Below are positions 5,285 to 5,750 of a stretch of 5,750 bases of DNA, piece after piece. The DNA lies in assembly GCA_020352595.1 (NCBI GenBank), contig CP070682.1, forward strand, positions 614,045-619,794, read 5' to 3'. Position numbers and translations under genes: made by a program. The notes under the pieces are model-generated. The model was not told the origin of the DNA and ran no database searches. It saw only the letters and a list, made by a program, of their open reading frames with translations. Each line of letters starts with the position of its first letter. Position 1 is the first letter of the stretch. Source of the DNA: a bacterium (GTDB taxonomy: Bacteria > BMS3Abin14).

Positions 5285-5665
5285 ATGAACCAACACAATC
5301 TGCTGGCCAGGGAGATCGTTGACACGTCTTACAAACTTCATACCAGGCTCGGTCCCGGTTTGCTCGAATCAGTTTATGAGGCCGTCCTGAGCCACGAACT
5401 CACCAAGAGGGGCTTGAAGATCGAGCGACAACCGCCGGTCCCCATCGTCTATGATGGAATCAAATTCGATGAAGGATTCCGCGCTGATATCGTTGTCGAG
5501 AATATGATCATACTCGAATTGAAATCCGTCGAGAAGGTAAACCGGTCACATAAGAAGCAACTGCTCACTTACCTAAAGCTCACTGGAATGCGTCTTGGCC
5601 TACTCATCAATTTTGGTGAAGCTTGGATCAAGGATGGGATTTACAGGGTAGTTAATCGATTATGA
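5285..5665 (+). CDS. GxxExxY protein, PD-(D/E)XK nuclease superfamily
   Basis: Small 126-aa protein, full length for the family. The name-giving motif is G25-x-x-E28-x-x-Y31 in GPGLLESVYEAVL. A nuclease-type core follows: D68 in FRADIVV, then E78-x-K80 in ILELKSV, matching D-(x)n-(E)xK, with Q92 and Y96 in KKQLLTYLKL as in other members. The fold suggests DNA or RNA cleavage, but I know of no established biological role. The start is ATG 5285, with GAGGGGG at 5271-5277 giving 7-base spacing. A weak AT-rich leader (5236-5270) contains TTGAAC, but no well-spaced -10 is evident. GC is clearly lower than in the operon (24/60 at 5461-5520), which points to separate origin. It sits inside a repeat copy between 25-bp inverted repeats, with no partner gene visible, so a toxin-antitoxin or restriction role is not supported here. 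Confidence 0.88.
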   Translation: MNQHNLLAREIVDTSYKLHTRLGPGLLESVYEAVLSHELTKRGLKIERQPPVPIVYDGIKFDEGFRADIVVENMIILELKSVEKVNRSHKKQLLTYLKLTGMRLGLLINFGEAWIKDGIYRVVNRL

Positions 5666-5683
5666 TTTCCCCAGTTGAGATCC

Positions 5684-5708
5684 GCCTTTCTTTGCGGCTT
5701 TGCGGCTT
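5684..5708 (-). repeat. Right inverted repeat flanking the GxxExxY gene
   Basis: Inverted partner of 5204-5228 (24/25), beginning 18 bases after the gene's stop codon and running directly into the GGCGTGA hairpin of repeat copy 3. The two arms delimit a 505-bp unit (5204-5708) whose only gene is the nuclease-like protein. Confidence 0.8.
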
Positions 5709-5750
5709 GGCGTGAAAACCCCAGGCCTTATGGCCATACGGCCCTAAAGG

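Larger units (their letters stand above)
5214..5750. repeat. Complex intergenic repeat, copy 3, split by the GxxExxY gene and cut by the window end
   Basis: The left part, GACGCAAAG to CAGATCTTGA (5214-5239), matches the starts of copies 1 and 2. The right part resumes around 5680 with GATCCGCCTTTCTTTGCGG and continues through GGCGTGAAAACCCCAGGCC and three GGCC units (5724, 5732, 5740) to the window edge. Copies 1 and 2 have a spacer of about 40 bases at this position, whereas copy 3 has a complete gene with its own AT-rich leader. The copy continues beyond the window. Confidence 0.7.

Noticed and set aside
5285..5665. Toxin-antitoxin or restriction-modification system around the nuclease-like gene
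   Set aside because: There is no adjacent small antitoxin-like ORF, methyltransferase or helicase within the window; the gene stands alone between repeats.
4810..5750. CRISPR array
   Set aside because: The repeated units are long, irregular in spacing (175 and 229 bases) and internally repetitive, with no short regular repeat-spacer pattern and no cas gene.

Overview
The window reads as bacterial chromosome from a GC-rich organism. Three 60-base samples counted by hand show the compositional patchwork: 43/60 GC at 1321-1380 inside the central operon, 30/60 at 121-180 in the left-hand gene, and 24/60 at 5461-5520 in the right-hand gene. The gene families, the frequent AGG arginine codons and the CGCAAAG-type intergenic repeats would fit a Desulfobacterota-like anaerobe, but this is a guess because there is no RNA gene or lineage marker here.

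Left edge (1 to about 670): a crotonase (enoyl-CoA hydratase/isomerase) gene that keeps both catalytic glutamates but ends about 75-80 residues short of the family length. It is followed by AT-rich sequence with a T-tract. It looks like a remnant at a rearrangement junction.

Centre (about 730-3655): a 325-base leader with a good extended -10 promoter (803-831). Three CCGG-TA-type motifs, one of them a palindrome just downstream of the predicted start of transcription, could be operators. This leader drives a tight three-gene operon: a zinc-dependent medium-chain dehydrogenase, an HMG-CoA-lyase-like retro-aldol enzyme and an IclR regulator. The junctions are 1 nt apart and 8 nt overlapping.

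Right of it (3835-4809): an AEC-family membrane transporter on the same strand after a 179-base gap. Together these suggest an inducible catabolic unit. A carboxylate would be imported, a hydroxyl group oxidised, and a (probably CoA-linked) intermediate cleaved, with IclR sensing a substrate or product. The substrate cannot be read from the sequence.

Right end (4810-5750): direct copies of a complex GC-rich, hairpin-forming intergenic repeat. In the third copy the spacer is replaced by a gene for a GxxExxY protein of the PD-(D/E)XK nuclease superfamily. The gene is bracketed by 25-bp inverted repeats matching at 24 of 25 positions (5204-5228 and 5684-5708). The same arms, without the gene, enclose a spacer of about 40 bases between copies 1 and 2. 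This gene-plus-repeat unit is the most unusual structure in the window.
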